A DNA stretch of 64,000 nucleotides. Source: Isoetes taiwanensis. Lineage: Eukaryota; Streptophyta; Lycopodiopsida; Isoetales; Isoetaceae. Position numbers and translations under genes: made by a program. Below, piece by piece: positions 45,673-59,104 of this stretch (its first letter is position 1; every line of letters starts with the position of its first letter). A model generated the notes under the pieces. The model had not been told where the DNA came from. It saw only the letters and a program-made list of their open reading frames with translations, and made no database searches. Location of the stretch: contig JAJEKV010000131.1 in NCBI GenBank assembly GCA_021234155.1, positions 1,785,288 through 1,849,287 of the forward strand, given 5' to 3'.

Positions 45673-46639
45673 TCTAAAGTCGTATTTAATTAAAGTGGGA
45701 CAAATCTTGAATTTTGGGACTCGGACTGAAAATGGGACTCACACACTATAAAAGAATTTTCTGAATTGATTGCTTGAATAGAATTACACATGACACACAT
45801 AGAATTGGGTTACTTGTTTTCCTCATAAATTTTACAAACCACTAGTTGAGAAAGTTTTCAAACTTCTCAATATTATGTACCCTCATACAATGATATAGCA
45901 TGGAGGTTGCTCATGGCCTTGTCCATCTCCCTTCTTGGGATCTTGTGTGTGTTGTCTTTGCAATGTGAGAGCTTGGATATGACCATACCACACACACTCC
46001 ACCAATTCCCTCCTTTGAGGGTCGGCAGATAATTGCCCTCCACTTCTTCTCCCGGCAAAGCATGTGTATTGCTCCTTCAAGTTGCCTTTCTTGTGTCTCC
46101 CAATGGGCTCCCAATATTGAATTTGGAATCCAGATGCAACTCCTCTCCATCGTGGGCATAGTGGTGGTTACATCGAGAGTGCCACCCCTAACCATATTGG
46201 ACCGGTCCTCATCATCGCCTTACTAGCACAAAGTATCCTTCCTTGATGTCCTCAAAGGGATCCCACTTTCGGAAGATCAAACCACTTCCGGCTTTGAGGC
46301 CTTACTTCCCACAAACCACTTGGAACCCTTGTTGGGACCCAAGTGAGCATTCTTAGACGTGCTTGCACCTTGAGAACCCTCCATCTTGACTCTGCAAGAA
46401 CCCGCCTCTTTAGCTCCCTCCCACATGGTCAGTTCGGTTTCTAAGCATGTCACAACTTTCTCCCCAAGACTTGATTAGGGGAGTCCATTTGATTTTTTTA
46501 AGAGTGGAGGTGTGCTTTCCATTTCGAACATCATCCCAAAGTTATGTAATCCTTGATGCCCTTCACCATTGGCTAGAGTCTTTGGCTGCCTTGAAGGGAG
46601 GTAGTGGTTTTGGCTGCCCTTTAGGAATGAGAACTTCAC

Positions 46640-48789
46640 CAAAGCAAGACCCCTTTGCCACAACTCGATACCTTGTACAGTGCATCCACAACTTGTCACC
46701 GGTCTCCACTTATATTGCATGATTGGTATTCCATCCCTAACCCAAAACTTGAACTGAAGTGGCTTTGTGTGTCCTCAATCAACCGGTCCTTACCATCTAG
46801 TAAGTATCCTTCTACAAATGATTTCCAATCGCAACCTCATCCATCAAGAAAGCCATTGGGTTGGGGTCAATGCAGCTCTCAAACACATCCATTAGTTCGG
46901 GGAGAGTGGTCACGTTTTCTCTCTTGAGCTTGGTGGAGAAAGTTCCAAAGAATCCATCTATATCATCATCGCGTATGCCCAACCATCATGAATCCCACTT
47001 TCACAACTTTGAATACTCCCACCGGCATCAAGTATGACATTGCCCCAAACATCCATCTATTCTTGTTTTCTTTCCAACGGTTGTCCAATCAACACATAGC
47101 TCCTCAAAGTGATTTCTCAAGTAAGGGAAATCATCCCAAGTCCTCCTTGATTCACTAGACACCTTGGATGTGAGCTTTTTATCTCCCTTTGGTAACAAAG
47201 CGCTTGATCATCCATCAAAGCCTCAAAATGGGTGTTTGAAGGGGAATACCTCCCTCCCTTCTATCGATCCTTTCTCTAGTGTTCTCGGGCACTTGAAAAT
47301 AGAGCTCACATGGAAGTTTGGATCATCTCTCCATAGATCAAGCACAAAATGACCATATGTTCCGGTTCCATGACCATGTGTTAATACACCCCCGACTTAC
47401 TTTCATCGAAAAGCGTTTTGACAACGCTTTGGGTAAAGGATCTAGCTTTGGCAAGAAAGTCTTGTGTTGGTCCATCTTATCATGAATTATACACAAAAAT
47501 TTAATCCGGCTGCATCTCGAGAAAATGTTCTCCACCGCCAATACAATTGTCTACATGATATTTGGTCCCTTTGGTGATCCGCAAATTGCTCCCTAATTGC
47601 CATTCTTTCTTTCTCTATTGCAGTTGATGCAAGTGTATCCTTGAGTTGAATGCAAGTGTTGCACTTTGAGAATGGCATGTGTTGTAGGACACTCACGCCC
47701 GAGAAGTGAGTGCTCCATAACTTGCTGAAATGTGATTGAGAAAGAGGCCTACCTCCGGTGGTTTCGGGATGGAGTTGACCTCCTTAAGGCACTCCTTTTT
47801 GGATATAGTGTGTTGTGGCAACACTTTGCACCACTTTCACAATCGCGTTTCGTTCACCTTCGACTTGTGGGGCATAGATTGAGACATGTATCTCACAAAG
47901 CTCTCGAAGACCGCAATGGCCTTGAGAGTATTTGCTCTAGGTTTCAAAGTGAGTGCATTACCATGCTGGAACAAATCGTGCCCTTTTCTAACCTGCTCCC
48001 GATTCAGAAAATGAAGACTTGCTCACCCCAAGAATCTATCTCAATGCTCTCATACATACCTTCATGCCCCTCAATTGATATAGTAGCCATCCCTGTGTTT
48101 TTTCATCATAGCCGGAATTCCTACACAAGGAGTAAATGAAATTAATCCTATCTTTTTGAAGTCGTCCAATGTATTGGGACCTTATCCTGCACGAGGTCAT
48201 CCACATTGTAATCTTGCCTTTGTGCAATCTAGGTTGCAACACTCTTGTCCCCTAATTGCCTCCAGGTTTTCTCCTCGGTTGGTGCCATACTTTCCATCCT
48301 TTCTAAATATTTGTCACTTCTAGGCCTCTTGGGCACCATTGGTCCTTTTATGAAAGACATAGCATCTCTTCCTTGTGATCAAAGGATGCTCATCGACCAC
48401 CGGATCTTCCACATGGCCTTGGGTGGGCCTTGGGGTGTGTAGTTCAATGGGGCATTCTAGAGTATCACCATTCTTGTGTGTAATATATCTAATTGGCCAT
48501 CTCAATCGAGCTTGGGACTCCAAAGAGCACCCCAGCACACAATGCAATCGCTAGAGCTTCCACAGGACATGATTGTATCAACTTCGATAAGAAGCTTCAC
48601 AATGCCAACTCCAAGATGTTCATCTCCCAGCCTCTCATCATTCACACTATCAAATGGATCAACTGCAGTTATTATGCCCTCTGCAAATACCGTCTGGTTG
48701 CAAGGGTGCAACAAAAGGCAACCCGTCTTCCTCCATTGGAGCCTAGGGCAATGGCCTCTGCTGGACTTCCTTGGCTCCATTTTACTCAT
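46640..48789 (-). pseudogene. DUF7869-like transposase-type gene, decayed
   Basis: Minus-strand pieces in several frames. From the start at 48789 (MSKMEPRKSSRGHC) comes LLHPCNQTVFAEGIITAVDP and then LGVGIVKLLIEVD, with WPIRYI at about 48490. This resembles the C-terminal block of plant CACTA accessory proteins (LL.P....VAEG....DP.......LG...V.V....WP). Further on is MPFSKCNTCIQLKDTLASTA and KERMAIREQFADHQRDQ (about 47675-47560), then HDKMDQHKTFLPK (about 47485-47447). After that VGFMMVGHTR and, one frame later, DDDIDGFFGTFSTKLKRENV (about 46985-46890) match the VGHTHxDID signature of DUF7869-type proteins found in plant, algal and fungal mobile DNA. Frames are broken throughout. The pairing of the two modules in one gene is inferred. 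Confidence 0.5.
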
Positions 48790-48825
48790 CTCACATGCTC
48801 CCTGAATGAAAAAGCTCACATTAAA

Positions 48826-49042
48826 ACCATATAGCCCCAAACACCACAAATATGACCATATGAACCATATAAAACCATACAAACATATTAAATATAACCA
48901 TATTAAATCATACAACCATATTAACTAAAATCATATAACCATATTAAACCATACAACCATACTCATTCTAAACCATATGTAAACATTGTAACCATATATA
49001 ACCATTGAAACTATTCAACCATTGAAACCATATTAAATATAC
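48826..49042. repeat. Degenerate ACCATAT repeat
   Basis: More than 20 irregular copies of ACCATA / ACCATAT separated by A/T spacers. Simple-sequence origin. Confidence 0.75.
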
Positions 49043-49104
49043 AAGAAACTTATCAGCTAGGCCTGCCGCCAAACGCTTCTCTTCACCAACTCATCTATAC
49101 GTGG

Positions 49105-49198
49105 TAGAACATGCAGGATTTGAACCTACACTTTTTTTTTGCCCTTGTGTTCAGCGCCTGCATGATAGAAGGATGCTAACCATAACGACTATAGGATG
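49105..49198 (-). pseudogene. tRNA-like relic
   Basis: The minus strand has an A-box/D-arm-like TATAGTCGTTATGGTTAGCA and an anticodon-region TTCTATCATGCAGG reminiscent of tRNA-Asp. After an A9 tract comes a T-arm GTAGGTTCAAATCCTGC. Acceptor and anticodon stems do not pair, so it is a degenerate tRNA or SINE head. Another isolated T-arm, GCAGGTTCAATTCCTGC, lies at about 49236-49256 on the same strand. Confidence 0.4.
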
Positions 49199-49259
49199 CC
49201 GTCGCGAATGTTTCTCTTTCCGGTCTTGTCTATTTTAACCTGCAGGAATTGAACCTGCA

Positions 49260-52200
49260 CATAACATTATAAATAAGGTCATGTTATGCCTTAAGATCAT
49301 AATATGTAGCAATGCTTGCGAGCATAGCGAACTCCAACTGCAAGCATTACTCCACCTAGGCATATATAACAACTGACATCTCATGTAGCATTTCATGCAC
49401 GGTCTACACAACAACAATAACCTACACAATACAACAAAACAAAAGCCACAATATAGTAGCAGAGCATCTACATGACAGGAACAACTCGCAACGGCATTAT
49501 CTAGCAAATACTGGCTATCAGCGAGCATATCTACCAGGTTTGCAAAACTTAAACCCTACACTAGCGTATCTACTTGGTGTGAAGAAATTAGCGGCATGAT
49601 ACCATCGAAATATATGTCTTTACCAATTTCTTTACCAACCTGCTTATGAATATGATACATACATTACTGTACAGAAGACTATAAATGCATTCTTGTTCTT
49701 GAAAGAAGATCAATACCTTTCATGACCTGTTGAAGCTCTTAAACTTTTTTCAAATAAAAGATCCTTTCAAATCTTAATTGACAAAGAAGTCCTTATTTTG
49801 CATCTGGCAAGTTTTCATTCCTCAAGTTTGTTCATAACTTTCTCTTTCTCATCGTCTTGCTCCATCACCTCAATGCTCTTGTTGTTAAGTGAACCTACCT
49901 GGTAAAGACAGTTTATTGAGTAGGATGCATCCACTTCCAGGTTATTTCTAGTGTTGTATTGGATCTAGGCTTCAGAATCGGCTTGGAATGTGCTTTGTAT
50001 AGGTTATCCGACAATTATTTGTCCTTTCAAAATGTTCTCCAAAAAATCCAATTATCTACGGTTTCATCAAAGGGCGATATTCGATACTCAAGTTCACGAT
50101 TGCCCACTGAAGCAACTAGCGTAATTGCATTGTGAAGTTATAATACTTCAAGTCACAGAGCCAATGAGCTGCCATTATCAATAAACTTCAACAAACTTCA
50201 ACGCCATTCCAATGAGGTGTAAGGACCTATATAATTAAAACATATTAGTAACGACATTATAGTAACTAATTCCTTTCTGCTCTTTCTTAGATTTCTCGCC
50301 TTTCTTAGTGGTGTGTATGGAGCCAACTCACCTTTGTCCTTTTCTTCATGCTAGTACCACCCCAGTCCGCTACAACCAAGTCCCTGGCTTCTACAACTTG
50401 CGATAATTTTCTCGTCTATGCTAACCACCTAGAAGTAAGTTATGGCTCCACGTTTTTGAATTCAAAATATTTAGATGGCAACCTAAAATCCCTAATAAGC
50501 TTCTTGGGAAGTGTTTGCAACTTGAATGTCTAAAAGAGCTTGGCAGAGAAAACAATTTGATGCAAATATAAGCCTTTAAAAATTCTCATAACATTGTGAG
50601 TCCTCATATGTCACATAGGATCCCTAGGAAAGATGAAAGGAGGAGAAATATTAATCAGGGAAGTGATATTTTCAACATTTAATGTTGTTGTAGTGAACCA
50701 TCGTGTAGCTAGTTTAAACAATGGTTAACAACAATGCTGTTTTTTACCTGTTGTCCCAGGCGGCCAGGCCTTTTATTTGCCAAACTTTAAGAAATTGGAA
50801 CCATTTCTGTCCCCTTCATTCATCAGCATCTGAACATATTTGCAATGAGTCTAATACGAAATAGACATCCTTAATCTGTAATGAAAAGATGAGCAAACAT
50901 TGAGAAGGGGTTGCGCAGACTATCTGCATTCCAGGCCTACATGTTGAAGTGCTTCATACAAAAATAAAAGAAGCGGCAGTAGATGTTTTACCAGGGCAAA
51001 AGTGCAGATCCTCTGTTTAACAGATCTGAAAGGAGAAGTTGGGATTCTTAAGAGCAAAGGAAAGAGAGTGTTGGGAAATCAGCACCACAACCTTAAAAAC
51101 AGAGAGGGCGTAAATCTTGCGCTTGCAGATTGATGCAGTATTCCCAAGCATCGGCAGATCAAGATACAAAAGCTAGCAAAAAAGTACACTCAATATTCAT
51201 TACCTATTGCAACCCTCGAAACTTGCATGCAAGAACTGCAAATTTGAAATGGAAATAAGGAAGAAATCACTCTTACTTCTAATTTTGCAGAAAGCCCATT
51301 TCCCATATATGAAGGATGCATGTAAGCTGGCTCCCATTGAATAAAGCTAATGAGCGAGAAACAAAGCGATGAGATCTTAACCACAGAAAGGCAGAATCCT
51401 GAGCCATTATCTAAGTTAACACCGCCACAATGCAAGGCGCCAGACTTATGGGCAAATTATATCAGAGGCAAACAACCTGCAAGATAAACTCACAAAAACA
51501 AAGCATTCTTACTTCTGAACAAATAGCTTACAGATTGTACGCAAGAATCATTATGTTATAGCTTCACCGGCTTTATCATAGCCAGGCCGTGAGTCAATGC
51601 CATCGATGTGATTCATCTTAAAATCTTTACCACTTTGCCTGTTATGTAGAGCGGAATCATGTCCACAAACACCATCACACACAACATTCTTTCAAGAAAC
51701 AGGTGTCTTTTGAGCCGTTTGCACGCTGGGCTACGCCATAGCCAGGCAAAAATCCCCCAAATCAGAGATTTGGAATACATACATGTGTGAGAGACCAGAA
51801 GGAAACTATGGCGGCAGATTGCGAGAACAGAGTTCGCCCAGAAGCCAAATGTCTTCAATGCCAGACTTTTCTTCAATGCCAGACTTTTCGTGGGTAAAAG
51901 CTTGGATGCTATAATACTGCGCCAGATTCCGATATTGAGCATTGCGGAACCGAGCAGGGCCGGATTGGTTGCTCTGCAGGGCCGGATTGATTGAAGAGCA
52001 TTACCCTTGACACTCTGTTGCCCATCACATTTCTTCCCAGGACTTAAGCCTTCGTTTTCCTAGATACAGAGCATAGGGCATGCTGATCGCCAGTTCAGGA
52101 ATCCTAAGGGACGATGCATCCCAGAATCAAAAGCTGGCTGCCCAAATTTGACGAAACAAAATAGGAAAGAGGACGGATTTGCATGTTTGTGCAGAGCTTT

Positions 52201-53390
52201 TTTGAGGCAGACTCGCCCAACAGGGGAACCGTCCGAAGTTTTTTTTTCCTTCTTTTTTCAAGGGCACGTGTCGAACCCAGCTTCTTCAAAGTGCGGTTAA
52301 TAGACCCGAGTTTTTCTCATCATAGAAAATAGGCGGGGAACATCCTTTATATATGGTTTGATAAGATAACATTTATAAACATATAACCTAACCTTTCATA
52401 TCTTGTCATGGCCACGCGTGGCCTCCTCGAGGTCGAAGCGTGGCCATGTCGGCTAATCCGATCACATCGTCATGGAGGGCATGGCCCACGTGCGACGTAG
52501 GGGCGTTATTGCACTTTTTATTTAGGTTGAGGGTGCAAGCAAGTGATTAATCGCACCCTCTTCCTCTCCCCGACCATTCTTCCTCCCCTGTTTTCTCTGA
52601 TCACTCTTCGAGCTCTGTATTTTCCTTAAGCGCCCGCTTTTCCGATCAGGTGATCGATCGAACCGAGCCATTCCAAGGCCATCTTATGACAGCAGCTTGG
52701 TCGACGGATCAGGGGCGCTTCCAAATAAGTTCTCGCGCAAATTGAGTGTTCGAGCCAAGCGTTCTTGCACGAGAAGAAAGTGAGGCCCTTTTAGTGCTTT
52801 GCTTTTTAGTTTTTACGTAAGTCCTTTCTTGCATTTTTTACTTATGTTCTCGTTGTTAGAGGCTCTTATTAATCCCTCGATACAATTTACACCCGGACAA
52901 ATCCTTATTCACGCTTTAACGACTATACCCACATGGAATCGAACACGGAAGCCTCCTCCTCATCCAGCAAATCTTCCAGGTATGTTTTTGTAATATCATA
53001 CCCTTTTTTAATCTCATTTCTCTGTACTGTTCTCTGATTTCTCATTAATCTCATTTGTCTCCACTGTTCTCTGTTTTCTCATTAATCTCACTAATCTCTC
53101 TCAAGTATCGTTTTTCCTTTTGTATTGTTTTTGTTTTTGTTATCTTTTTTTTGCTTGTGGTTGAATTGAATACATTATGCAGGCACAAGTGAGAATAGTG
53201 GTTAGAGTAGTAGCAAGCAACCGAGATGTCACTCATCGAGACATGTGTTAGGAAGTAAGATATTGCGAGCATTAATGTAAGAGATTCACAAAAGATATAG
53301 CTAAAACGTAAAAGAATGTTTCATAACGTAACATAACTAGGAATGTTTTTCTCAAGAACTAAGAATAGAATTGCATCCAGATTTAACTCC
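49260..53390. other. Non-coding stretch inside the candidate element
   Basis: No recognised protein. Notable sites: a perfect 14-bp palindrome GGCCACGCGTGGCC at 52410-52423 and CCCACGTGCG (a G-box core) near 52488. A CT-rich, leader-like segment at 52555-52620 is followed by GTAAGTCC at about 52819, which may mark the first exon and intron of the downstream gene. Short minus ORFs at 51190-51435 and 51613-51942 are not recognised. Confidence 0.4.
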
Positions 53391-53449
53391 AAAGATATCC
53401 TCCACCTGGGGGACATGCGGGGAGTGGCGAAGTTGAGAATGCCGACACC

Positions 53450-54860
53450 CTGCCAAATACCAGAAGTACGCCTTCTTTCTCGACTGTAGAAGTCGAGAAC
53501 TTCGACTCGGAGGCCGAGAAGAGGGAGTGTACACTCGACCGCTGTTGGTTGAGGGATTCTCGACCATGATCTCGGGATTGCACACGCTACCCAATGTCTT
53601 CACATTCTTTTAAAGCCTTTATTCTTCTCGGCTCATTGAGTCAGAATGTCATACTGCCAATGGCCCTTTTGTGCGGTGTGGTGCCTCCACCCGTCCCTGG
53701 AACTCTCCTTTGAACCATGCTCATCGAATGTGCGAAGAGGGACCTGCCCCGACTGGGTGGAGGCCTCGGCGACTAACCCGCGGTGCCGGCCGCATCAGAG
53801 GAGTTGAGAAAAGCGCAGGCTCTAGTGCACTTCTAGAGCTGGCGGCAGATACGCCTTAACCCTCTCCTTCTATCTTCCCTGGACATTGGGCGGGGAAGTG
53901 GTTTTGACTGCCTCTGCGGGCCAACTCTAGCAACCCAATTCTCCCCGTGTGGTCGCATGGCCTCTACCCAATCAAAAGACCGCCTCCTTCAACCATCTTA
54001 CCGAATATTGCTAAGGGATGGGCTCGATTGGGTGGAGGCCTCTACAACTAACCACAAAGGAAACCACGGAGGCTTTCAGATGCATCTTCGCCGACGAAAT
54101 GAATGCCTTACCCAACCGCACTCCATGTGTACCATCCTGGAAGTTTCGGATGAGCATTCTTGACTTTTGCGAAAGTCGAGAATGTAGACACGGCCAATAG
54201 GTGATTCTGGGCTCGCTAGTCGAGAATCCTCTAGCCGACCAATTCTCACGTCTCCTGGAGTGGCTCTGCCCAAATTCGCCCTCTCCACTCTCCTTCCGGG
54301 AACCATCTTCGACCATCGGGGAGGGCCTGCATCGGGTGGAGGCCTCTACAACTAACCACAGGGAAACCACGAGCTTGCCGTGCTCAGATTCTCATTTCAT
54401 GAAAGGGGGAATGCCTTAACCAACCGCACTCCATGTCTACTAACCGAGTTCGATGGCCAAGGCATTCTCGACTTTGCAGTCGGTGAATGTAGACAGAAGT
54501 TGCCATTCTCACTGCAAGTCGAGAATCCCTTGCTGTTTGATTCTCCCGCGGTCCCGCATGCGGGGCCTCGCACTCCTGAGTCACTTCCTTCAACCATCTT
54601 CGCTAATATTGGGCGTAAGGGAGGCTCGGATCGGTGGAGGCCTCTACAACTAACCACAGGGAAACCACGTAGAGGAAGCCAAGGCTTGCATTCTACAACT
54701 ACCGGCAGACTTTCGTTTCTCCCGCTTTTAGTCCCAAGTGCCTCTAGCCTGTCTCGAGTTACTCTCCTTCAACCATCTTCCTCGAATATTGGGCGTAAGA
54801 GGAGTGGTTCCTGACCGATGGAGGCCCCTCCGACTAACTACAAGAGGATGCATTTGAACC
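53450..54860. repeat. About 300-bp tandem array with TCGACT/AGTCGA hairpins
   Basis: The anchor GGTGGAGGCCTCTACAACTA recurs at about 54030, 54336 and 54632, with diverged copies near 53756 and 54817. Units also share TCAACCATCTTCGCTAATAT-type and CAACCGCACTCCATGTGTAC-type blocks. Each unit carries a short CTCGACT...AGTCGAG inverted repeat related to the palindromes further right. Frames read through it are repeat by-products. Confidence 0.75.
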
Positions 54861-55756
54861 GCATCTCCTGGGCCTTAGACCTAGCCCAGATCTATGTACA
54901 ACATTTCAAGAAAAGCAGTCCATGAAAAATACACCTAAAACGAACTGTTTTTACCCCGATCCATTTTTTTCCTCGCCGAGCATCTCTCAACCCGTAGAGT
55001 AAATCATCTCTAAGCTGAAAAATGTTGGACAAGAAAACGATGAATCCGCCGAGCTTATCAGCTAGCTTCCATTATTTAAACACGTATGACATGTTCTACA
55101 AGTGAAATAACATAGGCATCTCTGAAACTCACCTCTTCACATAGTAATTCCTTGGGCCATCAGATCACGGATCCCGCAGCACTCACCTAGAGTCTTTGCT
55201 TCTTCAGCGGTCTCATCAAGAGTGTATTCGCATCTAATACTTGTGTCACTGCGATTCAAGTATCCCCTTCCATGGCGCAAAGAAGATGTAGAGTTCCCGT
55301 GCAACCCGCTCCTCTCTCCGCTTCCTACCTTAGTCTCTTCGTGCTCATCGATCAAATCAACCGCTTGCAATAGGACGCGCGGTCAGGAAAAAACACACAT
55401 ATGCAAGGCGCTGTTAGCAGCTTACCGCGTCGCGGCGCCATTCCGGAAGTCGCTTACAGTCGATGCTCGCCTCCGAACTCAAGGTCGCCAATGCCGCAGT
55501 CAAGATAAACTACGCTCCGCTCACTAAGTCCCTTGATGTGATTAAATTTCGAAATAGTGTTTGGGCGGGCTAAAGGCAACCGTCTTTGCACCCTTAGCCC
55601 ACTTTTTTTTTTTTCATAAATGATTGCATGTCCTTAAATTCAAACTAAAGAACACGCCCGATCTTTTTTTACATGCAGTCCTAAAACTCACAACGCGCGG
55701 AGGAAACTTAATTTACAGAGGGTCCGATCAGGAAGAGGATGAGGGGGCATACAGAC
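54861..55756. other. Region upstream of the FCP1-like gene
   Basis: No recognised protein. It contains a poly-T run at about 55603-55614 and CCCGATC/GATCGG-type sequence near 55650-55730, just before the presumed start codon at 55757. Likely promoter or leader. Confidence 0.4.
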
Positions 55757-57187
55757 ATGGCGACTCCGTCCAAGAAGCGAGGCGCCGGAGGGGATGCTAG
55801 TTCTAGCGGCACCAAGAAGAAGAAGACAAACACCCCAGGTGAGCTCAGAGGTTTATCTTTTGTCGGAATACCTTAATCGATCCATCCTTTCTTCTTGCAA
55901 AGATTCACCGCGGACTCACTAGTGATCACCGGCAACTCCGCTTCTTAGGTCATCGAGGGACCGGAGACAGCTTCTTGACACACCCGCCAGATTCTTGGTG
56001 GTATGTCGAGGTATCAACAAGTGGGAAGGAGAAAGATCTGTTTCTCCACCAAAGGGACAAGAAGAAGAGCTCCGGAGACAAGTACAAGAAAATCGGGTGT
56101 TGTGCTCTCCATCTCAAATGGCCAGATTCAAGCATTTAACACTACATGTCGAGGACTTGGAAGAGTAAGTTCTATCACACCAAAAATTATCGGTTTCAAA
56201 TTATTCTCACTCTTCCATGAGCAAGGCGAAGGGCACCAAAAAGGCCGGGCGCTTTTAAATTGTCGAACCTTGGGTGGAAGGATCTGAAGGGATGAAGGAG
56301 GCCGAACCCTAACATCCGGGGAGCTTGGAATGGAGATTTCCGCAGTCGGGGAAAAAGGCTTCAATACGGGGAGCTTCACTTCTCTTGTCTTTGAAGACTC
56401 TAGAACACTCTGCAGGTGGGGAAGGAAGTTGTGGTTCATACAGAAAAAAGTCCGGAGAAGCCCAAAGATGGAGAAGATGACACCACACGGGAGGAATCAG
56501 ATGATGAAGGAGACGAAGATATGGTCGACTCCCAACTAATGGATCCGGATGAGCGGTCGATTTCACGCAGAGGGGCACGTAAAATGGAGCGGCCGCTCGG
56601 TGTATCCGCTGGGAATAGCACACAAGCTGCTCTTGGACATCAGGCGCCTGAAGGTCTGCACGGGAGATGCCGTCTTGTTCAACCACAGGGAATTTAATCC
56701 AGCACACATGCTGGAGATTCTGAACCTGATGGTGCGACATCCTGCTGCAGATCCAATGCCCGCGGATGTCATACCTTTTGAAGCGATCGACCGGTTGGGC
56801 TTGTTCACCGAAGTCCGAGGAAGACTGAAGGGAAAAGAGACGTCCGGTTCTGGGTGGTGGGCGGTCGGATTCGCGAGGGCGGCGCAAAGTATTGCGCAGA
56901 CGGAGAAGGAGGTGCCGCAAAGGATCAAGGATAGATATGCCAAGCGAGAGTGCAGAGTTCTTTCACCGAGACGCCAAAGAACCAAACCGCCAAAGATAGC
57001 CCATTGCCGAGCACAATAGCGGCGAAAGTGCCGCCTACGTAAGGTAAATAACTCTCTCGATTCTTTCCATTCTCACTTCGAAGTCGAAAGCCCTACCATC
57101 CTAACATTTCCCGATTATCATTTGGGGTTTCTCGACTGGGCGAGTCGAAAAGCCGCGTGGGAACACGAAAATCAAAGGATCGCGAGC

Positions 57188-57207
57188 TTTCGACTCGCGA
57201 GTCGAAA
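57188..57207. repeat. 20-bp perfect palindrome, intron of the FCP1-like gene
   Basis: TTTCGACTCGCGAGTCGAAA. A related copy, TCGACTCATGAGTCGA, lies at 57302-57317, and weaker ones near 57129 and 57240. Confidence 0.85.
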
Positions 57208-59027
57208 AGCCGTGGAACACAGAAAATCAAAGGATGCGAGCTTTCTCTCGCAGTCGAAAACCCGAAGAAGTAAAAGAAAATTAGACATTCAAGGGACTTT
57301 CTCGACTCATGAGTCGAAAAACCCCGGCTACTATTTACCGCTTATTTCGGTGTTTGTAGATACTTTCATGCTTCGACATTGGTACATTGATGAATGCGGC
57401 CCTTATCCTCGACCAGATCATACACGCCAGGCAACAATGGAAAGCATTGGGTTGTCCTCGGCGTCCTAAAGGAAACAGGGCTCCCTCGGATAAGTGGAAG
57501 ACCTTTGAGAAACTATGCGATATGTTCTGGCTGGAGGGCCGGGGAAGATGATGAGGGAGAGGATGAAGAGGAGAAGAAGAAGAGAACACCAAGGAAAGGC
57601 GGGGAGTCTCTCTCGGACCAATATGACCTCATTCTTAGCACCGAGTGCGTCCGGGGAGAAATGGACCCCAGATATGGGCTCAATGGACAAGAGGCAAGGC
57701 GAAGGACAGCGGGGAGAATTTCCATCCGGCCGGACCCCAAGTTGTTTGACAAGCAGTTCATGAAGAGGATCTGAGGGCCTCACCTGGACAAAGAAACGCT
57801 TGACCTACAAGGCGTAATCTTGGATGGAACAATCCTGCTAAGGAAGACTAGGAGTTCTAAAAATGCGGGGCCTTAAAGGATTATGCCACAAAATCCTTAA
57901 GAGACAAATAAGTATGTTAGAAGAAGGCATCACGGAGTTCTCGCAGAACGTTGCATCTAATGAATACCATGAGTTTGATTATTACAAGGAAAAGGCTGCC
58001 CTTGATGAGGAAGACATGAAGGAATTGAACCGCCTATGTCAACCCTACAACACCAAAAGCTGAAGCGTAACGTCAAAACCCTTCCTTTCCCTGAACGTGC
58101 TATGGCAATTCTGAAGAGGAAGCTTGGATTCGGGGTGGTCCCATTTAAGGCCGACGATAGCTCCCCCCCATTTCTGGTAACTTTGGGACACAAGGGATTT
58201 GGTGGTCTGGAACTGGCACCTGGACCCGTGGCACTATTTGTCATCAATATGATCGAAGACCCCACCCTTTTTTATGACAAAGCTGACATAGAGCAGTGGT
58301 ACAAGACGTGTCTGGACATGACCGACTGGATACTTTCGGTTTCCTTGTCTTTTTTTGCATGCGGGCAATCGACAAGCTTGTCTCCCAATGGGCAGCTGAT
58401 ATTAACTTCACCAACAAGATCATGTACTCCATATACGAACTTGATCATGAGTGTAGACTTGGCTTGCCGAAGGCACCAAGCTTTGCCAACATAGTTTTGG
58501 TTTTGATTTCAAGATCGGTGTAGACTGATAAGTGGTGGTCTAGCGAGCATCATTATCTCGGCAGGGTTCATGATCTCTCAAGAGCGATGGAACCCGAAGG
58601 GGGGGCAGATTTATGGAGGATGTTCCATCGATGGACAAGGTCAGCAAAGATGGTGCGGCACGGGTCCTATACATAGAATTCTGTCCGCCAAGAGTTATCA
58701 AGTACTTCATAACCAGCTTGGTCGAGGAAGATCAAATTGTATCGCGAGTGGTACATGAATGGCCTGTTCTCTCGGGGGCTATCTTTGTTTGGAATGAAAC
58801 CTATATCCGTGGTTGGAAATAAGGACATGGTTGAAACCATTCGGTCATACCTGGATCTGCTTCATGAGCATTTCAAGGGGAGGAAGACAAATGGAAGCAG
58901 TAAAGACGATGAGGACGAGGGAGACAAAGCTGACGTAGACGTGAATGTCAAAGGTTTAGATCAGGATGCTGCTGAACACATTCTTGAGAATCTGAGATTG
59001 AGGTGAGTTTACTTTGCTCTATCGGTG

Positions 59028-59104
59028 TTTCTCGACTCGCGAGTCGAGAAAACTCGTTTCCTTTCAATACCTTTTCTTTTTATTCTCGACTCGCGAGTCG
59101 AGAA
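59028..59104. repeat. Two copies of the CTCGACTCGCGAGTCGAG palindrome in one intron
   Basis: A perfect 24-bp palindrome at 59028-59051 and a 22-bp one at 59083-59104 share the core TCTCGACTCGCGAGTCGAGA. Both are followed by AACTCGTTTCCTTTC. They lie inside the intron 59003-59140. Confidence 0.9.

Noticed and set aside
49236-49320. Second tRNA gene candidate on the minus strand
   Set aside because: Only a T-arm is convincing; acceptor, D and anticodon stems do not form.
56309-56920. 203-codon minus-strand ORF opposite the FCP1-like gene
   Set aside because: It lies antisense to protein-like plus-strand exons and its translation is Pro/Leu/Arg-rich without any recognisable motif; it is a shadow frame.
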